From assembly GCF_000327385.1 (NCBI RefSeq), contig NW_008707778.1, positions 399,906 through 463,905 on the forward strand: a stretch of DNA of 64,000 nt, in the 5' to 3' direction. This stretch comes from Lottia gigantea. Lineage: Eukaryota; Mollusca; Gastropoda; Lottiidae. The notes below the pieces were generated by a model. That model had not been told where the DNA came from. It searched no databases and saw nothing but the letters and a program-made list of their open reading frames with translations. Positions 57,301 through 64,000 of this stretch are shown one piece after another (the first letter of the stretch is position 1; the number at the start of each line of letters is the position of its first letter). The translations under genes were made by a program, and so were the position numbers.

Positions 57301-58172
57301 GAGTTAGAGGCTTGCATGCTTACCTTAAGGTCCAGGGTACAATCTCATAGATTGAGATAATATCTTCCTCCAGTCAGTGATACAGGTCTGAGTGACTTAA
57401 CATGGAAAAGTTCAGACTGGACAATAAACCTAGGCCCCGTGTACATGTTATAGTTCTCTTAATAGGCGAAATTGAAAAAGGTAGACTACTACCGTTGCTC
57501 TGGCAAAATTTCCGTAATTGCATGCAATTTTTGTTGTTTTGTAGGCACCTACATCAATGAAATCAGTGGTTCAAGCTGGTTGGCTGATGACTATGGGTAT
57601 TGGGAATCTCATCGTGGTGTTTGTTGCTGAAATCTCTCTTCTTCCTAGTCAGGTAACGTTGCCTATCTTTTTAATGTCATGGAGAGCCACTGTGATGAAT
57701 ACGACAAATGCTTGCTAACCTAAAGATCCATGATTTAATAATGGCAAATGTCAAGATAAAACTGTCAGGTTGGAGGTGCTGATTTGGGAAAGTGTCTAGT
57801 CATTCAGAGGGCAAAATCCAAGTGTTGGAACTGGAGTTGACAGTTGAAAATTGTAAAGAGTATGCCAATGCCACTGTTTTAACAAAATTTAACGCATTGT
57901 CGGTCTTTATTGGCCTATTATGTGCAGAAAAGTAGAACATAAACCTCTATTCATTTCATTTCATTTTTTTCTGTTTTCAGACAGCTGAGTTTTTTCTATT
58001 TGCCAGTTTAATGGGTTTGGACATTATAATATTCAGTATCATGTCATGTTTTTATAAATATTCTTACACCAGTTCCAATACAGACGATGATTTAGACCAC
58101 TTGGTTCCTCCTGATACAGCAGAAGACATTCCGCTAAGTGACTCTAGTGACGGCAAAACAAAATATTCTTGA
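45385..58172 (+). CDS. Proton-coupled oligopeptide transporter, SLC15A1/PepT1 type
   Basis: POT/PTR2-family importer of di- and tripeptides coupled to H+. Coding exons: 45385-45439, 46681-46766, 47190-47280, 47702-47843, 48282-48359, 50441-50540, 50742-50832, 51057-51134, 51462-51544, 51840-51926, 52277-52411, 52662-52786, 53056-53137, 53756-53872, 54678-54833, 55574-55620, 56028-56150, 56441-56567, 57141-57272, 57545-57652, 57981-58172. Phases join to 745 codons (744 aa; human PepT1 708). Acidic then basic N-terminus (1-50); ExxER (EFCER) 66-70; His 100 corresponds to PepT1 His57; GAIIADGYLGRYKTI signature; GGIKPCVSAMGGDQF; FYFMINFGS; FWALFDQQGSRWTLQ. A large extracellular domain (about 412-605) sits between TM9 and TM10, as in SLC15A1/A2, with several NxS/T sites. 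Start ATG is in an exon with acceptor at 45362, so a leader exon lies upstream. A1 versus A2 orthology is not settled. Confidence 0.95.
46110..46620. repeat. 22-24-bp minisatellite in SLC15 intron 1
   Basis: About 20 degenerate copies of ctggttacaatgatagacat. Spacing and sequence drift, with ctagttac and ctggctgg variants, so the array is old. It ends about 60 bases before coding exon 2. Confidence 0.85.
46902..47145. mobile_element. Palindromic MITE-like repeat, family 1, best copy
   Basis: Left arm reads cttgtgtatcaggaacactg, then cattccaattttcagtcaca and gcaattccactaaaactaag. The right arm reads the inverse: gtggaattgcaggaaccaca, then taaaaattggaatggtgtaa and ggatacacataaaaag. It would fold into a hairpin almost 120 bp long. 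It lies in SLC15 intron 2, ending 44 bases before exon 3. Related copies at 3186, 28725 and 48590. Confidence 0.8.
47905..48025. repeat. About 40-bp degenerate tandem repeat in SLC15 intron 4
   Basis: Three to four units with ttgttgactctatatg and gtggttttctaaa. Diverged. Confidence 0.65.
48590..48820. mobile_element. Palindromic MITE-like repeat, family 1, diverged
   Basis: Left arm ctttttatgtgtattgaata; right arm aaaattggaattgatgccat then cagtgtctagaaaacc. The centre contains gctattgttatactgtaaga and caatagcacagtgatagtga. In SLC15 intron 5. Confidence 0.55.
48925..50434 (+). mobile_element. Pearl-like element with 162-bp core repeats in SLC15 intron 5
   Basis: Starts TATACGCCCACATG, with an immediate inverted partner (ggggggcgtata), then a CCGT microsatellite (gtcggtccgtccgtccgtcc). 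About five core units follow: landmarks at 49003, 49150, 49312, 49474, 49636 and 49798, the last four intervals exactly 162 bp. After a more diverged segment it ends gtgggcgtatattaccttgc then ctggcaagctatctttatt. The CTTGCC-T-GGCAAG hairpin near the 3' end, subterminal inverted repeats and minisatellite core fit the pearl/HINE (non-autonomous Helitron-related) class known from molluscs. Its last base is about 6 bases upstream of SLC15 coding exon 6. Confidence 0.85.
50915..51035. mobile_element. Half copy of MITE family 2 in SLC15 intron 7
   Basis: acttataccttaactgcaat, then agccacctttcttgcatcat and gtgatttgattggattgtac match the left arm of the copy at 56817. Confidence 0.6.
51625..51785. 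mobile_element. Half copy of MITE family 2 in SLC15 intron 9
   Basis: gactttctgtcaaggatttg, then gtgtacaatccaaccgaata, tgcatttacaaacttctttg and agcttgacattgtgaagagt match the right arm at 8823-9070. Confidence 0.6.
52075..52170. repeat. Pyrimidine-rich short tandem repeat in SLC15 intron 10
   Basis: ctctccactgcctttcct repeats about six times with length variation. It forms a strong polypyrimidine stretch about 110 bases upstream of exon 11. Confidence 0.85.
54285..54395 (-). mobile_element. SINE tail fragment, minus strand, in SLC15 intron 14
   Basis: gtgcaatcggggaaattttg, then gacagtgatattagccaact and tatttccaactgtcaagata are the reverse complement of the SINE body at 14361. Confidence 0.55.
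56268..56400 (+). mobile_element. Fragment of pearl-like element in SLC15 intron 17
   Basis: ttggcacccatgtgtgtcca, then cacatttcttgtaagcacta and aatctacaggcttcaactgg recall the 5' part of the element at 39520. Both ends are lost. It ends about 40 bases before exon 18. Confidence 0.4.
56817..57065. mobile_element. Palindromic MITE-like repeat, family 2, in SLC15 intron 18
   Basis: Left arm: catcttcactatgtcaagcc, ataccttgactgctatagcc, acctttcttgtatcttggaa, tgatttgattggattgtaca. Right arm inverse: catacaatccaatgaaattg, ttccatgatacaagaaaggt, ggctattgctatg. It would give a long RNA hairpin immediately before the duplicated acceptor at 57089. Confidence 0.75.
57089..57140 (+). repeat. 26-bp duplication of the exon 19 splice acceptor (SLC15)
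   Basis: gttgatattttggtaatata then tttcag occurs twice in a row (57089-57114 and 57115-57140). It is followed by the true exon 19, which starts with the same gttgatattttg at 57141. The first CAG (57112-57114) is a complete decoy acceptor: splicing there shifts the frame and stops after 12 codons (TTG ATA TTT TGA). So the second acceptor must be used for full-length protein. Confidence 0.93.
57284..57540 (+). mobile_element. tRNA-derived SINE in SLC15 intron 19
   Basis: A-box-like gtggctcagtgagttagagg, degraded B box ggtccagggtacaatctc, body tgagtgacttaacatggaaa and ctggcaaaatttccgtaatt. It starts about a dozen bases after exon 19 and ends just before the exon 20 acceptor, so it makes up nearly the whole intron. 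Confidence 0.7.
57680..57910 (+). mobile_element. tRNA-derived SINE in SLC15 intron 20
   Basis: gagccactgtgatgaatacg, atgcttgctaacctaaagat, a degraded B-box region (ccatgatttaataatgg), then gtgtctagtcattcagaggg and tgacagttgaaaattgtaaa. It occupies most of intron 20. Confidence 0.6.
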
Positions 58173-58692
58173 TACTTGGTGTACTTTTTATGCTTTAAAG
58201 GAATAGAGTTATCAAAACATTTGATTTTAGACCAATTTTTGCTACCTGTGGCACTTTTCAAAAGTGAAATTTATGTAATTTCCCTTCCTTCGCCCAATTT
58301 GGCTAATGAAGTGTGCAATGATGTAATTTTGAGAAAGATCTTTAAGGTGCAACTGTACATGAGGTGTGTCACTTTTCATAATGAATAGTTGTGGCAGGTT
58401 CATCAGAATCTTGCAAAAGTGACCAAAGTCTAGATATCAAGCCTCTATTTGTCATTTTAATAGGAAATGCTGAAATTAAGAGTGGCGCTACTTCAGCCAG
58501 TATTCAATTGCTTACAAACTACATTTTGTAGTTACTGAAATTGAGCTCTAGAACTGTTGTGATCTCTATGATAGATTTGTAGATTGTTCAAAAAAATGTT
58601 GAAGGGTTTGAAATGCTCTTTTTAAAAGGGATACAGTTGTCTAAATATTTTCTTAACCAGCAGACAACTGTATTCCTTTAATTTCTAATTTT
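58173..58692 (+). other. Probable 3' UTR of the SLC15 gene
   Basis: About 500 bases between the stop and the next mobile element. No AATAAA is evident. The transcript end is uncertain and could lie inside the pearl-like element. Confidence 0.35.
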
Positions 58693-59904
58693 TATACGCC
58701 CACACGTAAGATGGGCGTATATTGTAATCACCCCTTCCGTCCGTCCGTCCGTCCGTCCGTCAGTCCGTCCGTTCACATTTGGCTCGTGTTCACTCTACAG
58801 GCTACAGTTCTTTATGAATTCTTTTGATTTTTATTTTGTGTGTCAATGTCATTATGAAGATGATCCCTATTGATTTTCGTGATGATCGGATAATCTTTCA
58901 CCGAAATATCATGTGTGACTTGACGTTTTTCTCTATTAGCTATATTGTACAACTCGTGCTCACTCTACAGGCTACAATTTTTTACAGATTCTTTTGATTT
59001 TTATTTTGTGTGTCAATGTCATTATGAAGATGATCCCTATTGATTTTCGTGATGATCGGATAATTTTTCACCGAAATATCGTGTCTGACTTGACGTTTTT
59101 CTCTATTAGCTATATTGTGCAACTCGTGCTCACTCTACAGGCGACAATTTTTTACAGATTCTTTTGATTTTTATTTTGTGTGTCAATGTCATTATGAAGA
59201 TGATCCCTATTGATTTTCGTGATGATCGGATAATTCTTCACCGAAATATCGTGTCTGACTTGACGTTTTACTCTATTAGCTATAGTGTGCAACTTGTGCT
59301 CACTCTACAGGCTACAATTTTTTACAGATTCTTTTGATTTTTATTTTGTGTGTCAATGTCATTATGAAGATGATCCCTATTGATTTTCGTGATGATCGGA
59401 TAATTTTTCACCGAAATATCGTGTCTGACTTGACGTTTTACTCTATTAGCTATATTGTGCAACTCGTGCTCACTCTAAAGGCTACAATTTTTTACAGATT
59501 CTTTTGATTTTTATTTTGTATGTCTATGTCATTATGAAGATGATCCCTGTTGATTTTCATGATGATCTATCGATTTTCATGATGATCGGATAATTTTTCA
59601 CCGAAATATCGTGTCTGACCTGACGTTTTACTCTATTAGCTATATTGTGCAACTCGTGCTCACTCTACAGGCTACAATTCTTTACAGATTCTATTGATTT
59701 TTATTTTGTATGTAAATGTCATTATGAAGATGATCCCTATCGATTTTCGCGATGATCGGATAATATTTAACCGAAATATCGTGTCTGACTTGACGTTTCA
59801 CTCTATTAGCTATATTGTGCAACCCTGTAGTCACTAAAGACTGTTTAATCATTTCTGACAGCTGCCAGTGGGCGTATGTTACCTTGCCTGGCAAGCTATC
59901 TTTA
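58693..59904 (+). mobile_element. Pearl-like element with 170-bp core repeats
   Basis: Starts TATACGCCCACACGTAAGAT with gggcgtata close behind, then ccttccgtccgtccgtccgt. Six core units follow, landmarks at 58783, 58953, 59123, 59293, 59463 and 59653: four intervals of exactly 170 bp and one of 190 bp, the latter containing a duplicated cgattttcatgatgatc-type segment. It ends gccagtgggcgtatgttacc then ttgcctggcaagctatcttt. Ends match the element at 48925, but the core is unrelated in sequence. No coding capacity. Confidence 0.88.
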
Positions 59905-60400
59905 ATTTTTAGGTTTTAGAATTGCGTGGCAGTTATCACTGTATTTTCCTGGCTTTTAAAATTTGAAAAATGATGTGATGTCTTTTCTGGTAAATGCTCA
60001 AATTATTCTGTTTATTTGGTGTTTTTTTTTGTTTAAGTGGATTCAAGAGAGATTTTCATTCATTTGTATTTAATATGCTTCTAATTGCAACATTCCAGTT
60101 TCTGTTTTGATCTCCCTCAATTCCAGAAATACTATTATTGAGTGTAACCTTTAATATATTTTATTGTTTTGATGTGTTAAGGGGAGAAGTAAAGATATAG
60201 ACTAGTGGGTATCAGAGGAAGTTTATTTTAAATGTGGACAGCAGATGTATATTGAATTGCCTGTGTCCACCTGTCAGTCCATTTCCATTTGAGTTCCATT
60301 TTCACAAATTTTTCAGTAATTTTTTTTTGAGTTATTGCCATTGATTTAGCCCAAATAGGTCAAAATTGAATTGTTTATGTTGTGATGTATTTACTATAAT
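59905..60400. other. Spacer before the LTR element
   Basis: AT-rich, no exon or structural RNA seen. Confidence 0.4.
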
Positions 60401-60402
60401 AC

Positions 60403-60595
60403 TGTGACTAGAACATGCATATGATATTTAGTAGGAGATTGCTTACCATACGGTACACTAGCTAGTCACGTGACACGCATTCCTTAGTGACGTAATTACT
60501 TGTAATGTAAGCCGCTATTTGTAATGGCACATGTATATTATTATGCCAAATAAATGAGTCCTTACACTCTATGTCCACAACAATTAAACGTGACA
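60403..60595 (+). repeat. Probable 5' LTR of the older Ty3/Gypsy element
   Basis: Right boundary inferred from ...gtgaca just before the primer-binding-site-like TGGCGACGAGA. Left boundary is a guess (tgtgactag), giving about 193 bp, similar to the LTR of the nested element. The second LTR is not in the window to compare. Confidence 0.45.
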
Positions 60596-60677
60596 TTGGC
60601 GACGAGAGATAAATAGAAGGTTTGAGAACGTTTTGAAGACATTTTAACGTACGATACTCCACTTTTTAACGGTTAAA

Positions 60678-61697
60678 ATGGCATTAAAAGGAACACTGTA
60701 CGAGGAATTCGATGTCAAAGATGGCGACATTTTCTGTTACTTAGCAAGATTGGACCAATTTTTCATTGCCAACGATGTTGAAAATACGATAGCCAATGCC
60801 GCTAAACGACGTGCAATACTTTTAAGTAGTATTGGAGGGACGCCATTTCAAGTTTTGACTGATTTATGTTTTCCTGCAGCTCCTCACGAGAAATCATATG
60901 ATGAATTGAGTACGTTACTAAACGAACATTACAAATCGCCCAAGATTCCTGTCACAGAACGTTTCAAATTTCACAATTTTAAACAAAAGGAAGGACAGTC
61001 CATAACAGATTACGTCAAGGAATTGAATCATATGGCAACCAATTGTGAATTTACTGCTGGAACTTTGGAAGAAAATCTGAAGGACAGATTTATTTGTGGT
61101 TTGCTAAACACTAGTATTCAGAAGAAACTTTTGTATGAAAATAAAGATTATCATGAATCTGTGAGACTTGCCAAAGCAGAAGAAGCAGCCAGGCAAAATG
61201 TCAAAGATATGAATAAAAGGGATAACTATAATAGTACCAGTACGACTACTCCTGTAAATAAAGTTTACTCCAGGAAACCTAGGGATTCTCCTTCACAATC
61301 TCAGTCCAAACCTGATGGATTCAGATCACGATGTGACAGATGTGGATTATCCAATCATTCTAGAGATGATTGTCATTATAAAAACTTTAAGTGTTTCAAA
61401 TATAAACAAATAGGACATTTACGTTCAGAATGTCGTGGTAGAAGGCAGAATGATTCTAGTCAACGAGGTAATAGGCCTAGACAACGTAATAGAAGTAAAT
61501 CAAACCAACGACAACGTATACGATATGTAGATAGTTCTGAAGATTTTAACGACACATCTGATGATAATGTTAACAGAAATGACAGTAAAGAAAACGGTGA
61601 ATGTGCTCATACGATTTATAGGGTGAATATGTTTAAAAACTGTAAACCAATTAAAATTGATGACTTTATCAGGTGTTTTACTAACTATGGAACTTGA
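60678..61697 (+). pseudogene. Gag region of the older Ty3/Gypsy element
   Basis: An open frame of 339 codons. The N-terminal two thirds is typical retrotransposon gag (capsid-like, helical), followed by a basic region and a CCHC zinc-knuckle domain (CDRCGLSNHSRDDC) and an Arg/Asn-rich tail. It is labelled a pseudogene because the parent element is broken. Confidence 0.8.
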
Positions 61698-62007
61698 CAC
61701 TGGTGCTGCAGTGACACTTATTAGTTACGAAGATTATGTGAAATATTTTAAGAATCATAAACTGGAACATAGTAATAAACAATTGCATACTTACTATACT
61801 AAAATAGAAGTCTTTGGTGAAATTGTGGTCAATGTGAGATATGGAGAACAATTGTTTAAGAATTTGTCTATTTGTGTAACGCGAGCAGATCATTACGCAC
61901 CCCCATTACTTGGTAGGGACTGACTGAACATAATTAAATTAGACTGGAACAACATATTTTCACAATCACAAGGGCAGTTCACAGTAAGCCGAAATCCTTT
62001 ACAAGAA

Positions 62008-62269
62008 TTGAAGTCACGATATGCTGAAGTTTTCACAGAAGAATTGGTAGGAGTTAAAGGGGTGAAAGCTCATCTTTATATGAAACCAGAGGCACAGGCA
62101 GTGTTTTGTCGACCGCGACCTGTGGCGTTTGCGTTAAGACCTCAGGTTGAAAAAGAACTTTTGCGCTTACAAAAAGAAGGAATCATAGTACCGGTTGAAT
62201 TTAGTGAATGGGGTACACCTTTAGTTTGTATAGCTAAATCTGATGGAACAGTTAGAATATGTGGTGATT
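62008..62269 (+). pseudogene. Reverse transcriptase N-terminal region of the older element
   Basis: Recognised from FRPRPVAFALRPQVEKEL-like and GTPLVCIAKSDGTVRICGD residues, the beginning of a Ty3/Gypsy reverse transcriptase. It ends where the nested element begins. Confidence 0.75.
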
Positions 62270-62463
62270 TGTGGTATATTGGTATTTGTATTTTGGTAAG
62301 AATTGCTCTCCATACTGTAATATTGATATGTATGTCAGACATGCGCAATAAGAACTTCCTGAGCATGACTTGCTTCCATGTGAGAAGAATATAAAATAAA
62401 CTCCTATACTTTGTTTCTTACATCTTACATTAATTCGATACCCTTCTACCCACGCAAGATACA
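62270..62463 (+). repeat. 5' LTR of the nested Ty3/Gypsy element
   Basis: Begins TGTGGTATATTGG, directly at the point where the older element's reverse transcriptase frame is interrupted, and ends ...gataca four bases before the primer-binding-site-like motif. A tataaaataaactc motif at about 62391 is consistent with LTR promoter or polyadenylation function. Confidence 0.75.
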
Positions 62464-64000
62464 ATATGGCGACGAGAATGGTTTGTACTAAATAATTGAG
62501 TAAAATGGGTCTTCATCCACCAGCGTTTTTCCTGCCATCGCCAGGAAAACCGGCTGTTCCCTGGACCGCATGTCGGGCTAACTTCGAGAACTACTTGGTT
62601 GCATGTGGAGGAACCGACTATGCTGATGGTCGGAAGAGAGCCTTACTTATTCATTGTCTTGAAACTCATGGTTCAGAAGTCTACCATTCCCTTACTGATG
62701 CAGGCACTTCTTACAGAACATGTATGCAAACCCTACAAGCCCATTTCGGTCCTAAATTCAATATTAGTGTTGAAAGGAGCCACTTACTCAATTCTAGAGA
62801 GCAACTACCTGACGAATCAATAGATGAATACCTAGCCTTTCTGAGAAATTTAAGTAAAAATACCCAGTTTGGTGCCATACTAGACGAAATACTGCGAGAT
62901 CTTATTGTTGGTAAAGCTTATCACAAGCAGGTTCGAGAACGCTTACTGATGGAAGAAAATATTACTCTACAACAAGCTTTAACTATAGCTCGACGAGTGG
63001 AAATAGCCCTGAAAGAAACACAACAGGAGCCTACAACTAAAGAGACAAATACAACAGATGACTTATCTCCTGTTCAGAAAATACAAAGCTCAAGGGATAA
63101 CCAAAAAGCTAGCCATTTCCCTTCACATTCTAGAGACCAGCCCGATTACCAAACTTCAAATCGAGACAATTTTAGGCCTAATACCAGAAATACAGACAAC
63201 AAATCTTGCTACCGATGTGGAAGCTATAGACATCGAGCTAATTTTCCTCAGTGTCCTGCCAAGGACCAGAAGTGTCGAAATTGTTCTAAGAGTGGACATT
63301 TTGCTCGTGTTTGTCGATCTGATACAGTTAATTCAACCTACCAAGATCAAGGACATCATACTGTCCTCTCCGTCAGTAACAAATATCACGTAAAGAAGCT
63401 TACATGTGATGTAACCATTGATGCTCAAAATACTCGATTATTAATTGATACAGGTTCTCCTATTTCCATCCTAAATGAACATACATTCCAGCGATATTTT
63501 AGTAACAGGACGCTCCATACATCAAATACTAACCTGAGAAGTTACAATCAAACACCAATTACTGTTACTGGTATGGTGAAGTTACCTGTTAACTTTAAAA
63601 ATCGTCAAACCTTTGGAACATTTTATGTTGTTCCTGAAGGCGACTCTATTGTTGGTTTGGATTTAATAGCAGACTTGAAGATGACTATTCAGGTTAATAC
63701 TTCTACACACACTACAACTGATAGAAACTACATCACTGTAAATCGTATTCAGAGTTTCACTGCATTGAAATCTAAATTTCCAAGTGTTTTCAAGGGCCTT
63801 GGCCGAGCCTCAAAGTTTGAACACAAGTCTATAGTAGACCCCAAAGCTGTCCCGTTCGCACATAAACCAAGACCAGTCCCATTTGCCTTAGAGAAAGAAT
63901 TTAAAGAAGAAATAGACAACCTACTACAGAAAGATGTTATAACCGAAGTTGAACATGCTGAATGGGTGAGTCCTGTAGTTTGCAGTCGACGCCGAAATAA
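62270..64000 (+). mobile_element. Second Ty3/Gypsy-type element nested in the first, looks whole as far as visible
   Basis: A 5' LTR of about 194 bp (62270-62463, tgtggtatatt...gataca) is followed by TGGCGACGAGA at 62467, the same primer-binding-site-like motif as in the host element. A gag-pol frame starts at 62505 and is open to the window end with no break seen. It contains gag, zinc-knuckle motifs (about 63209-63320), a protease with IDTGSPISIL (about 63448) and the start of reverse transcriptase (from about 63770). It entered the reverse transcriptase region of the older element, so it is younger. The 3' LTR and the target-site duplication lie outside. Confidence 0.88.

Larger units (their letters stand above)
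60400..62269 (+). mobile_element. Ty3/Gypsy-type LTR retroelement, broken (5' part visible)
   Basis: Fossil LTR element. A probable 5' LTR at about 60403-60595 contains an aataaa signal at 60549. A primer-binding-site-like TGGCGACGAGA follows at 60598. A gag region with a zinc-knuckle domain covers 60678-61697, a protease region with the LDTGAA motif about 61657-61920, and the N-terminal part of reverse transcriptase about 62008-62269. Gag and pol lie in different frames with a short overlap, as is common in the family. It is interrupted at about 62270 by a second LTR element, and about one further break is visible. Probably old to middle-aged. The rest is outside the window. Confidence 0.85.

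Overview
This is an AT-rich stretch of animal nuclear DNA. It holds genes with many small exons, short introns and canonical GT-AG splice sites, set in dense dispersed and tandem repeats. The coding sequences are clearly metazoan. The pearl-like repeats (a CCGT microsatellite, 162- or 170-bp core units, TATACGCCCAC-type inverted ends) are the kind I associate with molluscs, so a gastropod or bivalve is the best guess. The species cannot be named from the sequence alone.

Layout. 1-2.2 kb: nested satellite-like arrays. 4.9-7.2 kb (+): a one-exon coding region for a four-finger C2H2 repressor resembling Drosophila klumpfuss, with an upstream ORF ending one base before the main start. 13.55-15.5 kb (+): SEC61B, four exons, complete. 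16.5-17.4 kb (-): an ankyrin-repeat/SOCS-box (ASB-type) gene with its coding region in one exon. 21.2-22.2 kb: a fold-back element carrying a decayed Myb/SANT-like domain. 23.98-40.65 kb (+): mitochondrial FAD-dependent glycerol-3-phosphate dehydrogenase (GPD2), 16 coding exons, 715 aa. 42.36-42.5 kb (-): a possible terminal exon of an unidentified gene. 44.2-45.1 kb: a higher-order satellite open on both strands. 45.4-58.2 kb (+): a proton-coupled oligopeptide transporter (SLC15A1/PepT1 type), 21 coding exons, 744 aa. 58.7-59.9 kb: a large pearl-like element. 60.4-64.0 kb: a broken Ty3/Gypsy LTR element with a second, apparently whole one inserted into it and running off the window.

The genes are unrelated housekeeping and regulatory loci, not a pathway cluster. 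The most unusual theme is structural. Tandem amplification has repeatedly used exon/intron boundaries as the unit: GPD2 intron 2 (84-bp units) and intron 4 (66-bp units, about 27 copies) each multiply an exon 3' end with its splice donor, and an SLC15 intron duplicates a splice acceptor (26-bp units). Two pearl-like elements also end only a few bases upstream of functional splice acceptors, in GPD2 and in SLC15. A Tc1/mariner-type transposon with matching terminal inverted repeats and strikingly higher GC lies in GPD2 intron 10. All exon boundaries were worked out by hand from reading frame, splice consensus and remembered family sequences.
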